Below are positions 16,948-25,546 of a stretch of 64,000 bases of DNA, one piece after another. Source of the stretch: an uncultured Litoreibacter sp. (lineage in GTDB: Bacteria > Pseudomonadota > Alphaproteobacteria > Rhodobacterales > Rhodobacteraceae). A program made the position numbers and the translations under genes. The notes below the pieces were generated by a model, which saw only the letters and a list, made by a program, of their open reading frames with translations, had not been told where the DNA came from and did not search any database. The stretch spans positions 3,228,501 to 3,292,500 of the forward strand of contig NZ_CANMXB010000001.1 of the NCBI RefSeq assembly GCF_947501785.1, read 5' to 3'. Every line of letters starts with the position of its first letter. Positions within the stretch are counted from its first letter, which is position 1.

Positions 16948-18876
16948 GTGCTCCGATTTGTTCAGATTTTGATCGTTGCCCTTGTGGCCGCATTGCCGCT
17001 GCGCGCGCAGGACGCCGGCACGCTGGTCGACGCGCTGTCTGCCGGTGGGCAGGGCGATTGGGCGCGCGTTGACGCGCTGCGGCCTCGCGTCACCGACCGT
17101 GTGGCCCGTGATCTGGTAGATTGGGTCAGGCTGCGAGGACGGCAGGGCAGCTTTGGCGAATGTATTGATTTCCTGGAGCGCAACGACGACTGGCCCGGCC
17201 TGAAGCTGCTGCGCTTGCGCTGCGAATACGACATCCCGCGCGGGTCCAACCCGACGCAGGTGATCAGCTACTTTTCCAACCAATTGCCGCAAACCGGCAC
17301 CGGCAGCCTGCGCTTCGCAGAGGCGCTGATCGCCAAGGGCCGAGGGGTCGAGGCGGCGGCGGAACTGAAACGTGCTTGGCTGACCTTCAACCTGTCCGGC
17401 CCCGAACACGCGGCCTTTGTAGAACGCAACGGCAAGACCATCGAAGATTTGCACGAGGCGCGGATGGACATGCTGTTGTGGCGCGACAGCGATCTGGCGA
17501 TTGCGCGTATGCTGCCTTTGGTCAGCGATGACTGGCGCAAGCTGGCGGAGGCGCGCATTGGGTTGCGCAGCCGCGTTCCCGGCGTGGACGACCTGATCAA
17601 GGCGGTGCCCGAGACGTTGCAAGACGACCCTGGGTTGGCATTTGAACGGTTCCTGTGGCGCGCCCGCAAGGGGCGGGAAGATGCCGTTGATATCATTCTG
17701 GAACGCTCGATCTCATTAGAAGAATTGGGCCAGCCCGAGGTCTGGGCCAAGCGCCGTCGAACGTTGGCGCGAGACCTGTTGCGCGACGGCAAAGACGCGC
17801 AGGCTTACGCCGTGGCGTCTTCGCACTACCTGACGGATGGGTCGGACTTCGCCGATCTGGAATGGTTGTCTGGCTTCATCGCCCTGCGCCGTCTGGACGC
17901 GCCGCAACAGGCATTGGATCATTTCAAGCGGTTCGAGGGTGCGGTGGAAACGCCGATCTCGCTGGGCCGCGCGGGCTACTGGATGGGTCGGGCTTACGAG
18001 GACGCAGGCGAGGCTGACGCCGCGCGCACGGCTTACGCATTCGGCGCAAATTACCAGTCTTCTTTCTACGGGCAGCTGGCCGCCGAACGTGCGGGGCTGA
18101 ATGCACCAGATGAGATGACCGGCAAAGAAGAATTCCCGGATTGGCGCGGCGCATCTTTCACGGCCTCTTCGGTCTTCAAGGCCGCAATGATGTTGCAAAA
18201 GGCGGGGCTGCGCGACCTGTCAGAACGATTCTTCGTACACCTGTCCGAACAGCGCTCGCGCGTCGAAAAAGGGCAGTTGGGTGATCTGGCGTTAGAGCTG
18301 GGCGAGCCACATATCGCGCTGATGCTGGCCAAACAGGCGGCCCGCGAGGGGTTGGAGATGTTCAAGACCTACTTCCCCGTCGCCACCCCTGCGGGCATGG
18401 ACCTGCCAGTGGCAGAGGAATTCGCCCTGTCCATCGCGCGGCGCGAAAGCGAGTTTGACCCGGTGGTGATCAGCCCCGTTGGTGCGCGCGGTTTGATGCA
18501 GTTGATGCCCGGCACCGCCAAGGAAGTGGCGGGGCAGCTGGGCGAGGAATACGCGTTGGGCCGCCTGCACACCGACCCTGAATACAACGCGCGGCTGGGG
18601 TCCGCCTATCTGGCGGGGCTCGGCGGGCGGTATCAGGACAACCCGGTGCTGATGTCGATTGGGTATAACGCCGGGCCGTCGCGGGCCGCGCGGTGGTCGG
18701 ACGCCTACGGCGACCCGCGCGATCCGAATATCGACATTGTCGATTGGATCGAAAACCTGCCCTTCAACGAGACCCGCAATTACGTAATGCGCGTCACGGA
18801 AAGCTTCCTGCCCTACCGCGCACGGCTGACGGGCGAGGTGCCTGCGGTCACTTTGACGGAGGATCTGCGGCGCTGA
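16948..18876 (+). CDS. slt: Soluble lytic murein transglycosylase (Slt type)
   Basis: 642 residues from the GTG at 16948, chosen because GGAGGGG precedes it and the product then begins with a clean signal peptide (RFVQILIVALVAALPLRAQDA). A long alpha-superhelical region (about 30-470) of TPR-like repeats is followed by the SLT catalytic domain with Glu500 (ARRESEFDP), the GARGLMQLMPGTA motif and NPVLMSIGYNAGPSR. It cleaves the MurNAc-GlcNAc bond in the periplasm to form 1,6-anhydro products. It is divergent from dapA, a link to wall metabolism. Its 3' end overlaps the converging EamA gene by 29 bp. Confidence 0.92.
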   Translation: MLRFVQILIVALVAALPLRAQDAGTLVDALSAGGQGDWARVDALRPRVTDRVARDLVDWVRLRGRQGSFGECIDFLERNDDWPGLKLLRLRCEYDIPRGSNPTQVISYFSNQLPQTGTGSLRFAEALIAKGRGVEAAAELKRAWLTFNLSGPEHAAFVERNGKTIEDLHEARMDMLLWRDSDLAIARMLPLVSDDWRKLAEARIGLRSRVPGVDDLIKAVPETLQDDPGLAFERFLWRARKGREDAVDIILERSISLEELGQPEVWAKRRRTLARDLLRDGKDAQAYAVASSHYLTDGSDFADLEWLSGFIALRRLDAPQQALDHFKRFEGAVETPISLGRAGYWMGRAYEDAGEADAARTAYAFGANYQSSFYGQLAAERAGLNAPDEMTGKEEFPDWRGASFTASSVFKAAMMLQKAGLRDLSERFFVHLSEQRSRVEKGQLGDLALELGEPHIALMLAKQAAREGLEMFKTYFPVATPAGMDLPVAEEFALSIARRESEFDPVVISPVGARGLMQLMPGTAKEVAGQLGEEYALGRLHTDPEYNARLGSAYLAGLGGRYQDNPVLMSIGYNAGPSRAARWSDAYGDPRDPNIDIVDWIENLPFNETRNYVMRVTESFLPYRARLTGEVPAVTLTEDLRR

Positions 18877-19726
18877 CCTGCGCCCGCCACAAGGTGAACA
18901 GCCCCGCCGCAATGACCAAAGCGGCCCCGGTGGCGATGTTCCATTCGATGGTTTCGTGGAACACCGTGACCCCGATGACCGAGGCAAAGACCAGTTGCAG
19001 GTAGGCGAAAGGCTGCACGGCTGACGCCTCCGCCAGCTCGTAGACGCGGATCAGCAGGTAATGCCCGGTGGCGCCGGTGATGCACAGGATCAGCATCCAG
19101 CCCCAATCCGGCGCGGTCATGTTCTCCCAATACCAGATGCCGACGATGGTCATGCCGATGCAGCCCATCGTGCCGGTCCAGAAAAAGGACGTCTCCGCCT
19201 TGTCCAGCCGCGCCGCATAGCGCGTTAGCAGCGAATAGAGCGCAAACATCAGCGACGACAGGATCGCAACCAGCGCATAAGGGCTGAACACCCCAAGCCC
19301 CGGCTTCAGCATGATCAGCACCCCTATCGCGCCGATGGTAATGGCGATCCAGCGGCGAGGGCCGACCTGCTCTCCCAGGATCGGGCCGGACAAGGCGGCC
19401 ACCATCAGCGGGTAGCTGGCGAAGATGGCGAGGCTTTCGATCAGGCCCAAAAGCGTGAAGGCCAACACCATGACGCAGACCTCGGCGGCCAGCAGCAGGC
19501 CCCGGAAAGATTGCAGGATGGGTTGTTTCGTGCGCGCCGCATTGGCGATGGACCCCGCCCGCTTGGCGCTGACCGTCAGCACGAAGGCCGCGAAGAACCA
19601 GTAGCGCACCATCACTACCATTATGACGTTGTACTCCCCCGCCAGATAGCGGGAGATGCCGTCCTGCATCGCAAAAATCAGCATGGTCAGCACCATCAGC
19701 CAGATGCCGCGTTTGGTGTCACTCAT
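18848..19726 (-). CDS. EamA-family (DMT) transporter
   Basis: 292 residues from ATG 19726 with ten hydrophobic segments arranged as two EamA repeats, the layout of drug/metabolite transporters such as RhaT and YdcZ relatives. The second repeat contains the ILGEQVGPRRW and VFHETIEW motifs, with an acidic residue at the start of a helix as usual in the family. Substrate cannot be told. The ATG overlaps the mnmD stop (ATGA), so it is in an operon with a tRNA-modification gene to which it has no known link. Its last 29 bp lie inside the 3' end of slt on the other strand. Confidence 0.85.
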   Translation of the reverse strand: MSDTKRGIWLMVLTMLIFAMQDGISRYLAGEYNVIMVVMVRYWFFAAFVLTVSAKRAGSIANAARTKQPILQSFRGLLLAAEVCVMVLAFTLLGLIESLAIFASYPLMVAALSGPILGEQVGPRRWIAITIGAIGVLIMLKPGLGVFSPYALVAILSSLMFALYSLLTRYAARLDKAETSFFWTGTMGCIGMTIVGIWYWENMTAPDWGWMLILCITGATGHYLLIRVYELAEASAVQPFAYLQLVFASVIGVTVFHETIEWNIATGAALVIAAGLFTLWRAQVSAADPPSK

Positions 19727-20394
19727 GCCAGCCGTCCCACGCTCATGTGCCGCTTGCGGCCAAAGCCCGGCACGCGCTCGACGGTGAAGCCCGCGCCTTC
19801 CAACGCGCGGCGCACGTGGCCTGCGGCGGTGTAGGTGGCGAAACTGCCGCCCGGGCCTGTCTTCCAGCCAACCTCCTGCATCAGCTCGTCGCCCCACAGT
19901 TCAGGATTTTTGGCCGGTGAGAAGCCGTCCAGAAACCACGCATCGGCGTCGTGACGCATCGCGCGCACGGTGTCGCGCGCGTCGCCAATGACGATTTCGG
20001 CGCGCAGAGTGTCCGTGTCGAGGATGAATGACGTCTCGCTCCATGCCTCCAGCAGTGGCTCCGCCAAATCCGCCAGGGTCGGAAAGGCCCGCAAAGCGGT
20101 CTTGGCGTCGGCCTGTGTCATGGGGAAGGCCTCGAAACTGGTGAAATGCAGCTTGCCGGAGGTGCGGCTGTCCAGGAAAGCCTGCCACGCGGTCAGCAGG
20201 TTCAACCCGGTCCCGAACCCAAGTTCTGCGATGTGAAATCCGTCCGTAAACCGTGCGGGCAGGTCGTTGCCCGCCAGAAACACATGCCGCGTCTCGGCTA
20301 ACCCGTCGTCAATGCTGAAATACGGGTCGTCAAACCGGGTCGAGACCGGCACACCGCCGTCGCGCCATTTTAGCTCTGCCCGCTGGTCGTTCAT
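19723..20394 (-). CDS. mnmD: tRNA 5-aminomethyl-2-thiouridine methyltransferase MnmD (split MnmC N-domain)
   Basis: 223 residues from ATG 20394 (an in-frame ATG lies at 20418). It begins with LKWRDGGVPVSTRFDDPYFS, continues with SAM motif IAELGFGTGLNLL, and carries the MnmC-type DAWFLDGFSPAKNPELW motif. It methylates the aminomethyl group at wobble U34 (nm5s2U to mnm5s2U). In enterobacteria this domain is fused to an FAD oxidoreductase in MnmC; here a FAD gene lies divergently 50 bp away. It shares an ATGA overlap with the EamA gene. Confidence 0.88.
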   Translation of the reverse strand: MNDQRAELKWRDGGVPVSTRFDDPYFSIDDGLAETRHVFLAGNDLPARFTDGFHIAELGFGTGLNLLTAWQAFLDSRTSGKLHFTSFEAFPMTQADAKTALRAFPTLADLAEPLLEAWSETSFILDTDTLRAEIVIGDARDTVRAMRHDADAWFLDGFSPAKNPELWGDELMQEVGWKTGPGGSFATYTAAGHVRRALEGAGFTVERVPGFGRKRHMSVGRLA

Positions 20395-20444
20395 CTGCGA
20401 TTGCCCTAGGTTAAACACGCCGACAATGATGAAGGAGCCGCACC

Positions 20445-21488
20445 TTGTCCACGCCAGAAATTACAGTGCGCGGCGGCGGTGTATTCGGCCTGTCGGTGGC
20501 ATGGGCTTGCCTGAAACGCGGCGCGAAGGTGCGGGTCATTGAACGCCGCGCCATCGGGGCAGGGGCGTCAGGCGGCATTGTGGGAGCGCTGGCGCCGCAT
20601 ACGCCAGAAAACTGGAACGACAAGAAGCAATTTCAGTTCGACAGCCTGATCATGGCGCGTGACTGGTGGCCGGAAGTCGAGACTGTGTCGGGTCTGCCAT
20701 CGGGCTACATGCGCACGGGGCGGGTGCAGCCGGTCATGGACGACAAGGGGCTGGACTTGGCGCGGGCGCGATCCAAAGGGGCGCAAATTTTTTGGAAAAA
20801 TTTGGCGCATTGGTCTGTCGACCAAAGCGCTGGCACCACCTGGGAGCCGCCAAGCCCCACGGGCTGGCTGATCCGCGACACGCTCAGCGCCCATATCCAC
20901 CCGCGCCAAGCTCTTTCCGCACTTGCTGCAGCCATCACCACACGTGGCGGTGAGATAATTTTGGGCGACGGCGAAGCACGCGGTCAGGTGGTTCACGCAA
21001 CCGGCTATGAAGGCCTCTTGGAAATCGCCAAAGAGATGGACCAACCAGTCGGCAACGGCGTCAAAGGGCAGGCGGTGTTGCTGAACCATGACGCGATTGG
21101 CCAGCCGCAGCTTTTCGCCGACGCGCTGCATATCGTGCCCCATCTCGACGGAACCGTTGCAATCGGGTCCACCAGCGAGCGGGAGTTTGATGACCCCACC
21201 TCCACGGACGGACGGCTTGACGACATTTTGCGCCGCGCGCGTCTTGCGTTTCCGGTGCTCGCTGGCGCGCCGGTGTTGGCGCGTTGGGCCGGCATCCGCC
21301 CGCGCGCCAAAAGCCGCGCGCCGATGATCGGCGGGCACCCGCTGGACCCCGATGCCTTCATCGCAAATGGTGGTTTCAAAATCGGCTTCGGCATGGCTCC
21401 TAAAGTGGGGGAGGTGATGGCCGACCTGATCCTTGAGGGCCGCGATACAATTCCCGACAGCTTCAAGCCGGAGGCATCGCTGACATGA
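20445..21488 (+). CDS. FAD-dependent oxidoreductase, MnmC C-domain/DAO type
   Basis: 347 residues from a TTG start at 20445 with AAGGAG nine bases upstream. It has the DAO-family Rossmann motif ITVRGGGVFGLSVAWAC, GAGASGGIVGALAPHTPE, and the C-terminal FAD motif ANGGFKIGFGMAPKVGE. The GASGxxxGAL(A/L)P element is typical of MnmC1/ThiO-like oxidases. Adjacency to mnmD suggests it removes the carboxymethyl group of cmnm5(s2)U34 before MnmD acts, as the fused MnmC does; this is inference. A different amine oxidase activity is possible. The stop overlaps the next gene by ATGA. Confidence 0.75.
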   Translation: MSTPEITVRGGGVFGLSVAWACLKRGAKVRVIERRAIGAGASGGIVGALAPHTPENWNDKKQFQFDSLIMARDWWPEVETVSGLPSGYMRTGRVQPVMDDKGLDLARARSKGAQIFWKNLAHWSVDQSAGTTWEPPSPTGWLIRDTLSAHIHPRQALSALAAAITTRGGEIILGDGEARGQVVHATGYEGLLEIAKEMDQPVGNGVKGQAVLLNHDAIGQPQLFADALHIVPHLDGTVAIGSTSEREFDDPTSTDGRLDDILRRARLAFPVLAGAPVLARWAGIRPRAKSRAPMIGGHPLDPDAFIANGGFKIGFGMAPKVGEVMADLILEGRDTIPDSFKPEASLT

Positions 21489-21889
21489 CGTCCACACCCA
21501 AGCTGCGAGCGCTCGACCATCTGGTGCTGACCGTGTCCGATCTGTCCGCCACCATCCGGTTCTATGAGGACGTGCTGGGCATGACGGCGGAGGAATTTCG
21601 TCCGGCGGACGGCTCCCGCCGGGTGGCGCTGAAATTCGGGTCGCAGAAAATCAACCTGCATCAGGTGGGCGCTGAGTTTGAACCGAAGGCCAAGCACGCG
21701 ACGCCCGGCAGCGCCGACCTGTGTTTTCTGAGCGAGACGCCCCTGCCGCAATGGCAGGAGCATTTCGGCAAGTCCGGCACCGCAATTGAGATGGGCCCGA
21801 TCGCCCGTACCGGTGCCACCGGCCCCATCGTGTCGCTTTACATCAGGGACCCGGACGGCAATTTGATCGAGATCAGCAACCGCGCCTAA
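21485..21889 (+). CDS. VOC-family (glyoxalase/bleomycin-resistance fold) protein
   Basis: 134 residues. It opens with LRALDHLVLTVSDLSATIRFYEDVLGM and closes with VSLYIRDPDGNLIEISN, the paired metal-ligand segments (His near residue 11 and Glu near 130) of a VOC barrel. A third ligand, His in INLHQVG, is also present. Members include glyoxalase I, fosfomycin resistance enzymes and ring dioxygenases; the activity is not assignable. It is coupled to the FAD gene by an ATGA overlap and shares 4 bp with the converging reductase gene. Confidence 0.8.
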   Translation: MTSTPKLRALDHLVLTVSDLSATIRFYEDVLGMTAEEFRPADGSRRVALKFGSQKINLHQVGAEFEPKAKHATPGSADLCFLSETPLPQWQEHFGKSGTAIEMGPIARTGATGPIVSLYIRDPDGNLIEISNRA

Positions 21890-22434
21890 CGGGCCAATGC
21901 CACCTCGGCCTTCAGCGCGTCCATCAGCTTGCCCATGAAGTCGGTGTAGCTGCCCTCTTTCAACTGGCCGTTTTCTTCAAACTGTGCAGAACACTGTCCC
22001 ACCAGCACCTCCGGCCCCTGGATCAGGCGCGCGCGGAACGGCACCATGTCGAGCCGCAAATCGAACTGCGCCCGCTCGCCGCCTGCGCGGCCCGCCGTGG
22101 CAGACATCAGGGCGACGGGTTTGTCCGCCCAAGGGGTGCCCTCCGTCCGGCTGACCCAATCTAGCGCGTTTTTCAAAACCCCCGAAACGCCTTTGTTATA
22201 TTCCGGCGTCGATATCACCACGGCGTCGGCATTGGCGATTTGGTCAGACAGGGTTTGCACGCTGGCGGGGATGCCCTTGGCCTCCTCAAGATCGCCGTCA
22301 TACAGCGGCAAATACAGATCGGCTTCGATGAAGCTGGTGGCCCCGCCAATGCGGCCGGCTTCGCGGATCAGCTTGCGATTGAACGAGCCCTTGCGCAGGG
22401 AGCCGGAGATGCCCAGCAGGTCGAATGTCGCCAT
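21886..22434 (-). CDS. NADPH-dependent FMN reductase (flavodoxin fold)
   Basis: 182 residues from ATG 22434. The FMN phosphate loop is LLGISGSLRKGSFNRKLI and the second signature is VVISTPEYNKGVSGVLKNALDWVSR, both typical of the NQO/azoreductase-like FMN_red family (SsuE, YieF/ChrR). YieF/ChrR-type enzymes reduce quinones and chromate. The C-terminal part is of normal length. No partner monooxygenase is adjacent, so this is more likely a quinone reductase than a flavin supplier. Confidence 0.82.
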   Translation of the reverse strand: MATFDLLGISGSLRKGSFNRKLIREAGRIGGATSFIEADLYLPLYDGDLEEAKGIPASVQTLSDQIANADAVVISTPEYNKGVSGVLKNALDWVSRTEGTPWADKPVALMSATAGRAGGERAQFDLRLDMVPFRARLIQGPEVLVGQCSAQFEENGQLKEGSYTDFMGKLMDALKAEVALAR

Positions 22435-22551
22435 GGTGTTGGTCCTTTTGGAGTTTGTGTTTTGGCAACGGTAGCGCGCCACGCCGCTTTGTCATTGCAT
22501 TATCCACGCGATGGGCAAAAGAATGGCGCGAAGTTTCTTACGGAGCGGCAT

Positions 22552-24216
22552 ATGGAACCGAGGCATGGCGGCAAAATTCTAGCGGATCAGCTGGCTATTC
22601 AGGGCGTCGAGCGGGTGTTCTCCGTCCCTGGCGAAAGCTTTTTGGCGGCGCTGGACGGGCTCTATGACAGCGGCATTCAGAACGTGGTTTGCCGCCAGGA
22701 AGGCGGTGCCGCGATGATGGCAGAGGCGCATGGCAAATTGACCGGCCAACCAGGCGTTCTGTTTGTCACGCGCGGCCCGGGGGCCACCAACGCGTCGTCG
22801 GGCATCCATGTTGCGATGCAGGATTCAACGCCCATGGTGGTTTTTGTGGGCCAGATCGATATCGCGCATCGCGACCGCGAGGCGTTTCAGGAAGTCGACT
22901 ACAAGCGCCTGTTCTCGCCGCTGGTGAAATGGGTGGCGGAGGTCGACACAACCGAACGGCTGCCCGAATACATCGCCCGCGCGTTCCAATTGGCCCGCTC
23001 CGGCCGCCCGGGGCCGGTGGTGCTGGCCCTGCCGGAAAACATGCTGTCGGCGCAGGCCACCGTCCCCGACCGCCCCAAAGCACGCATCGCCAGCCAAACC
23101 GCCACCAACCGCGACGCGCATCTGATTGCCAAGGCGCTGTCGAAGGCCGAAAAACCGCTGGTCATTGCCGGCGGGTCGGTCTGGTCGGCGCAGGCGCAAA
23201 TGGACCTGCAAGCCTTCGCCGCCGCCTGGCACCTGCCGGTGGCGGTCCCGTTCCGCAGGCAGGATCACATCGACAACCGACATGCATGTTACGTGGGCGA
23301 TCTCAGCGTTGGAATGAACCCGGAACTTGCCGCCCTTTTGGCAGAGACAGATTGCCTGGTGGTGCTTGGCTCGCGCCTCGGCGACATCATGACCAACGGC
23401 TACACCACCTTGAACCCCGAGGCTCATGGCACCCGCATCCTGCACGTGCATAGCGACCCGGATGAGCCGGGCCATATCTACGCGCCCGATCTCGCCATTG
23501 CAGCCGACAGCGCCAGCATGGTGGCGCAGCTTGGGTCTTTGACCCCACCAACCGCGCCAATATGGAGCGGCTGGCGCGACGCGGCGCGCCGGTCCTATTT
23601 GGATTGGCAGATGCCGCTGGAAACACCGGGCCCCGTGAAAATGGAGCTGGTAACCACATGGCTGTCCGACACCCTTCCAGATGATGCGATCCTGACGAAT
23701 GGTGCCGGCAACTACGCGGCCTTCTTGCACCGGTATTTCAGGTTCAAACAGATGCACACGCAGCTCGCGCCGACATCCGGGTCCATGGGCTATGGCTTCC
23801 CCGCCGCGATTGCCGCCAAGCTGCAACACCCCGACCGGGACGTGATCTGCTTTGCAGGCGACGGGTGCTTTCAGATGACCTGCAACGAGATGTCCACCGC
23901 CATCCAACACGGCGCGGCGGTGATTGTGCTGGTGGTCAACAACGGCAAATACGGCACCATTCGGATGCACCAGGAAAAAATCTATCCCGCGCGGGTGTCC
24001 GGCACGCAGATCGCCAACCCAGATTTCGCCGCACTGGCCCGCAGCTACGGCGGATGGGGCGCGACGGTGACCCGCACCGAAGATTTCGAAAGCGCCTTCA
24101 ACGAGGCGAAAGCCGCAAAAACGCTCGCCGTGATCGAGTTGCAATTGGATGACGAGGTTTTGTCCACCGGGCTCAGCGTCAGCGAGACACGTGCTCTTGG
24201 GCTAGGTTCCGGTTAA
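22552..24216 (+). CDS. Thiamine-diphosphate enzyme, acetolactate synthase-like
   Basis: 554 residues from ATG 22552 with CGGAGCGG upstream. It has all three ThDP domains: the Pyr domain with the catalytic Glu in VFSVPGESFLAALDG, the central domain (about 190-325), and the PP domain with GDGCFQMTCNEM and the NN of VVNNGKYGT binding Mg-ThDP. ALS, glyoxylate carboligase and sulfoacetaldehyde acetyltransferase share this layout. There is no small-subunit gene (ilvH) next to it, so it is probably not the biosynthetic IlvB. The substrate is unknown. It is divergent from the FMN reductase gene. Confidence 0.8.
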   Translation: MEPRHGGKILADQLAIQGVERVFSVPGESFLAALDGLYDSGIQNVVCRQEGGAAMMAEAHGKLTGQPGVLFVTRGPGATNASSGIHVAMQDSTPMVVFVGQIDIAHRDREAFQEVDYKRLFSPLVKWVAEVDTTERLPEYIARAFQLARSGRPGPVVLALPENMLSAQATVPDRPKARIASQTATNRDAHLIAKALSKAEKPLVIAGGSVWSAQAQMDLQAFAAAWHLPVAVPFRRQDHIDNRHACYVGDLSVGMNPELAALLAETDCLVVLGSRLGDIMTNGYTTLNPEAHGTRILHVHSDPDEPGHIYAPDLAIAADSASMVAQLGSLTPPTAPIWSGWRDAARRSYLDWQMPLETPGPVKMELVTTWLSDTLPDDAILTNGAGNYAAFLHRYFRFKQMHTQLAPTSGSMGYGFPAAIAAKLQHPDRDVICFAGDGCFQMTCNEMSTAIQHGAAVIVLVVNNGKYGTIRMHQEKIYPARVSGTQIANPDFAALARSYGGWGATVTRTEDFESAFNEAKAAKTLAVIELQLDDEVLSTGLSVSETRALGLGSG

Positions 24217-24226
24217 TTCAATTCCC

Positions 24227-24512
24227 CATTAAGGTTAACGCGCCGCCGTAAAGAGGTCCTTGGGGAGCAGACATCGCCGCTCCCCAAGCAAAAGAAGCCA
24301 GCGATATGCCGTTGCTTCACCTTGGACGGCCATCGGGTTGCCACCCTGTACCGCCAGCTCAGACACATCGATTCTGGTTTCATCTTGGTAAAAATATGCC
24401 CGCCGGAGGCAAGAAAACATGCGGACCGTCCTGCTTGGGATGATCCAAATGCATATTTTTGCCAAGATGAAGCCGGAAATCCTCTCTCGGTCGGGGCGCG
24501 TTAACCTTAATG
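24227..24512. repeat. Nested inverted-repeat region between the ThDP gene and cobO
   Basis: Outer perfect 18-bp inverted repeats CATTAAGGTTAACGCGCC lie at 24227-24244 and, inverted, at 24495-24512. Inside, a second inverted pair (24379-24399 and 24451-24471, TTCATCTTGGTAAAAATATG type, one mismatch) consists of two opposed copies of the dispersed repeat. A separate perfect 10-bp stem CTTGGGGAGC with a 10-nt loop lies at 24259-24288. No transposase or target duplication is seen. It may be a MITE-like or foldback element, or a double terminator region between the converging ThDP and cobO genes. Confidence 0.55.
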
Positions 24513-24517
24513 AGAGG

Positions 24518-25135
24518 TTAGAATTCGACGCCGATCTGGGCTTTGATGCCGGAGCGGAACGGGTGTTTGATCAACTCCATTTCCGTGACCAGATCGGCCA
24601 GCTCGATCAAGTCCTCCTTGGCGTTGCGACCCGTCAGTACGACATGCGTCATCTCAGGTTTTTCATCGCGCAGGAAGGCGACCACGTCATTCACGTCGAT
24701 ATAGTCATAGCGCAGCGCGATGTTGATCTCGTCCAGCAACACCATTTTGTTGGCAGGGTCGCGGATCAGCTCCTTGGCCTTTTCCCAGGCGGCAGACGCC
24801 ATTTCGATGTCGCGGGATTTGTCTTGGGTTTCCCAGGTAAAGCCTTCGCCCATCGTGTGAAAGGCGCATTTGTCGGAGAATTTGTCGAGGATCAGGTCAC
24901 GCTCGCCAGTCGACATGCCGCCCTTGATAAACTGGACCACGGCGCATTGCATGTCATGCGCGATGCAGCGGAAGATCATGCCGAAGGCAGAGGAACTTTT
25001 GCCTTTTCCCTTGCCGGTATGCACGATGACCAACCCCTTTTTGTCGGTCTTGGTAGCCATAATCTTGTCGCGGGCCGCTTTCTTCTTGGCCATTTTCATC
25101 GCGTGGCGGTCGAGGTCTTCTGGCTTGTCTGTCAT
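24518..25135 (-). CDS. cobO: Cob(I)yrinic acid a,c-diamide adenosyltransferase
   Basis: 205 residues, the normal CobO/BtuR length. The N-terminal basic helix is followed by the P-loop VHTGKGKGKSSSAFG, then VVQFIKGG, LLDEINIALRYDYID (Walker B), and VVLTGRNAKEDLIELADLVTEM. It transfers adenosine from ATP to Co(I) corrinoids, the step after cobalt insertion by CobNST. It is on the same strand as cobN but separated from that operon by a lipoprotein gene on the other strand, so it probably has its own promoter near 25140-25250. Confidence 0.95.
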   Translation of the reverse strand: MTDKPEDLDRHAMKMAKKKAARDKIMATKTDKKGLVIVHTGKGKGKSSSAFGMIFRCIAHDMQCAVVQFIKGGMSTGERDLILDKFSDKCAFHTMGEGFTWETQDKSRDIEMASAAWEKAKELIRDPANKMVLLDEINIALRYDYIDVNDVVAFLRDEKPEMTHVVLTGRNAKEDLIELADLVTEMELIKHPFRSGIKAQIGVEF

Positions 25136-25255
25136 CTGCTGGCTCCTGAGGTTGCGAAAACTGTGGGTGACGTCAATGCGGGATGCAAGCGGTAACCCTT
25201 TCTTAAGAGATGTGACCTAGTCCTTAAGCGTCGTCCCAGACTGGCAGGACCCCCA

Positions 25256-25546
25256 ATGAGATTTTTCCTCTTGGCATTGACCGCATGTATCGCTGCTTGC
25301 AGCACCCCGGGGGTTGAGGTTTGGGGCGGCACGAATTCCCGACAATCGGTTGGCGCATATAGTTTCACCGTGAACCACACCCGCACCCGGGCAGAGGCAT
25401 ACCGGACGAATTTCGCGCTAAGGCCGCCACGCGCGGAGGTGTTTGCCAGCGCCGCACTCGCGATGGAGCTGGCCAGTGGCTGCAAAGCGGTGCGTGGATC
25501 GCTTAGTGGCGACGTGGCGCTCATCAAGGCGGACCTCATTTGCTAA
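25256..25546 (+). CDS. Small lipoprotein, unknown function
   Basis: 96 residues. The N-terminus RFFLLALTACIAACST is a type II signal peptide with lipobox IAAC, so Cys15 is the probable lipidated residue. The mature part has two further cysteines (near 76 and 96) and no recognised domain. It sits alone on the plus strand between cobO and a GNAT gene, and its last 11 bp overlap the latter. Start support is modest, with only AGGACC-like bases upstream. Confidence 0.6.
   Translation: MRFFLLALTACIAACSTPGVEVWGGTNSRQSVGAYSFTVNHTRTRAEAYRTNFALRPPRAEVFASAALAMELASGCKAVRGSLSGDVALIKADLIC

Noticed and set aside
22825-24144. Open frame of over 400 codons antisense to the ThDP enzyme
   Set aside because: It lacks recognisable motifs and lies wholly within a clear ThDP-enzyme gene.
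24235-24333. 32-codon minus-strand frame between the ThDP gene and cobO
   Set aside because: There is no convincing ribosome site and the frame runs across the stem-loop and the inverted repeat; base pairing explains the sequence better.
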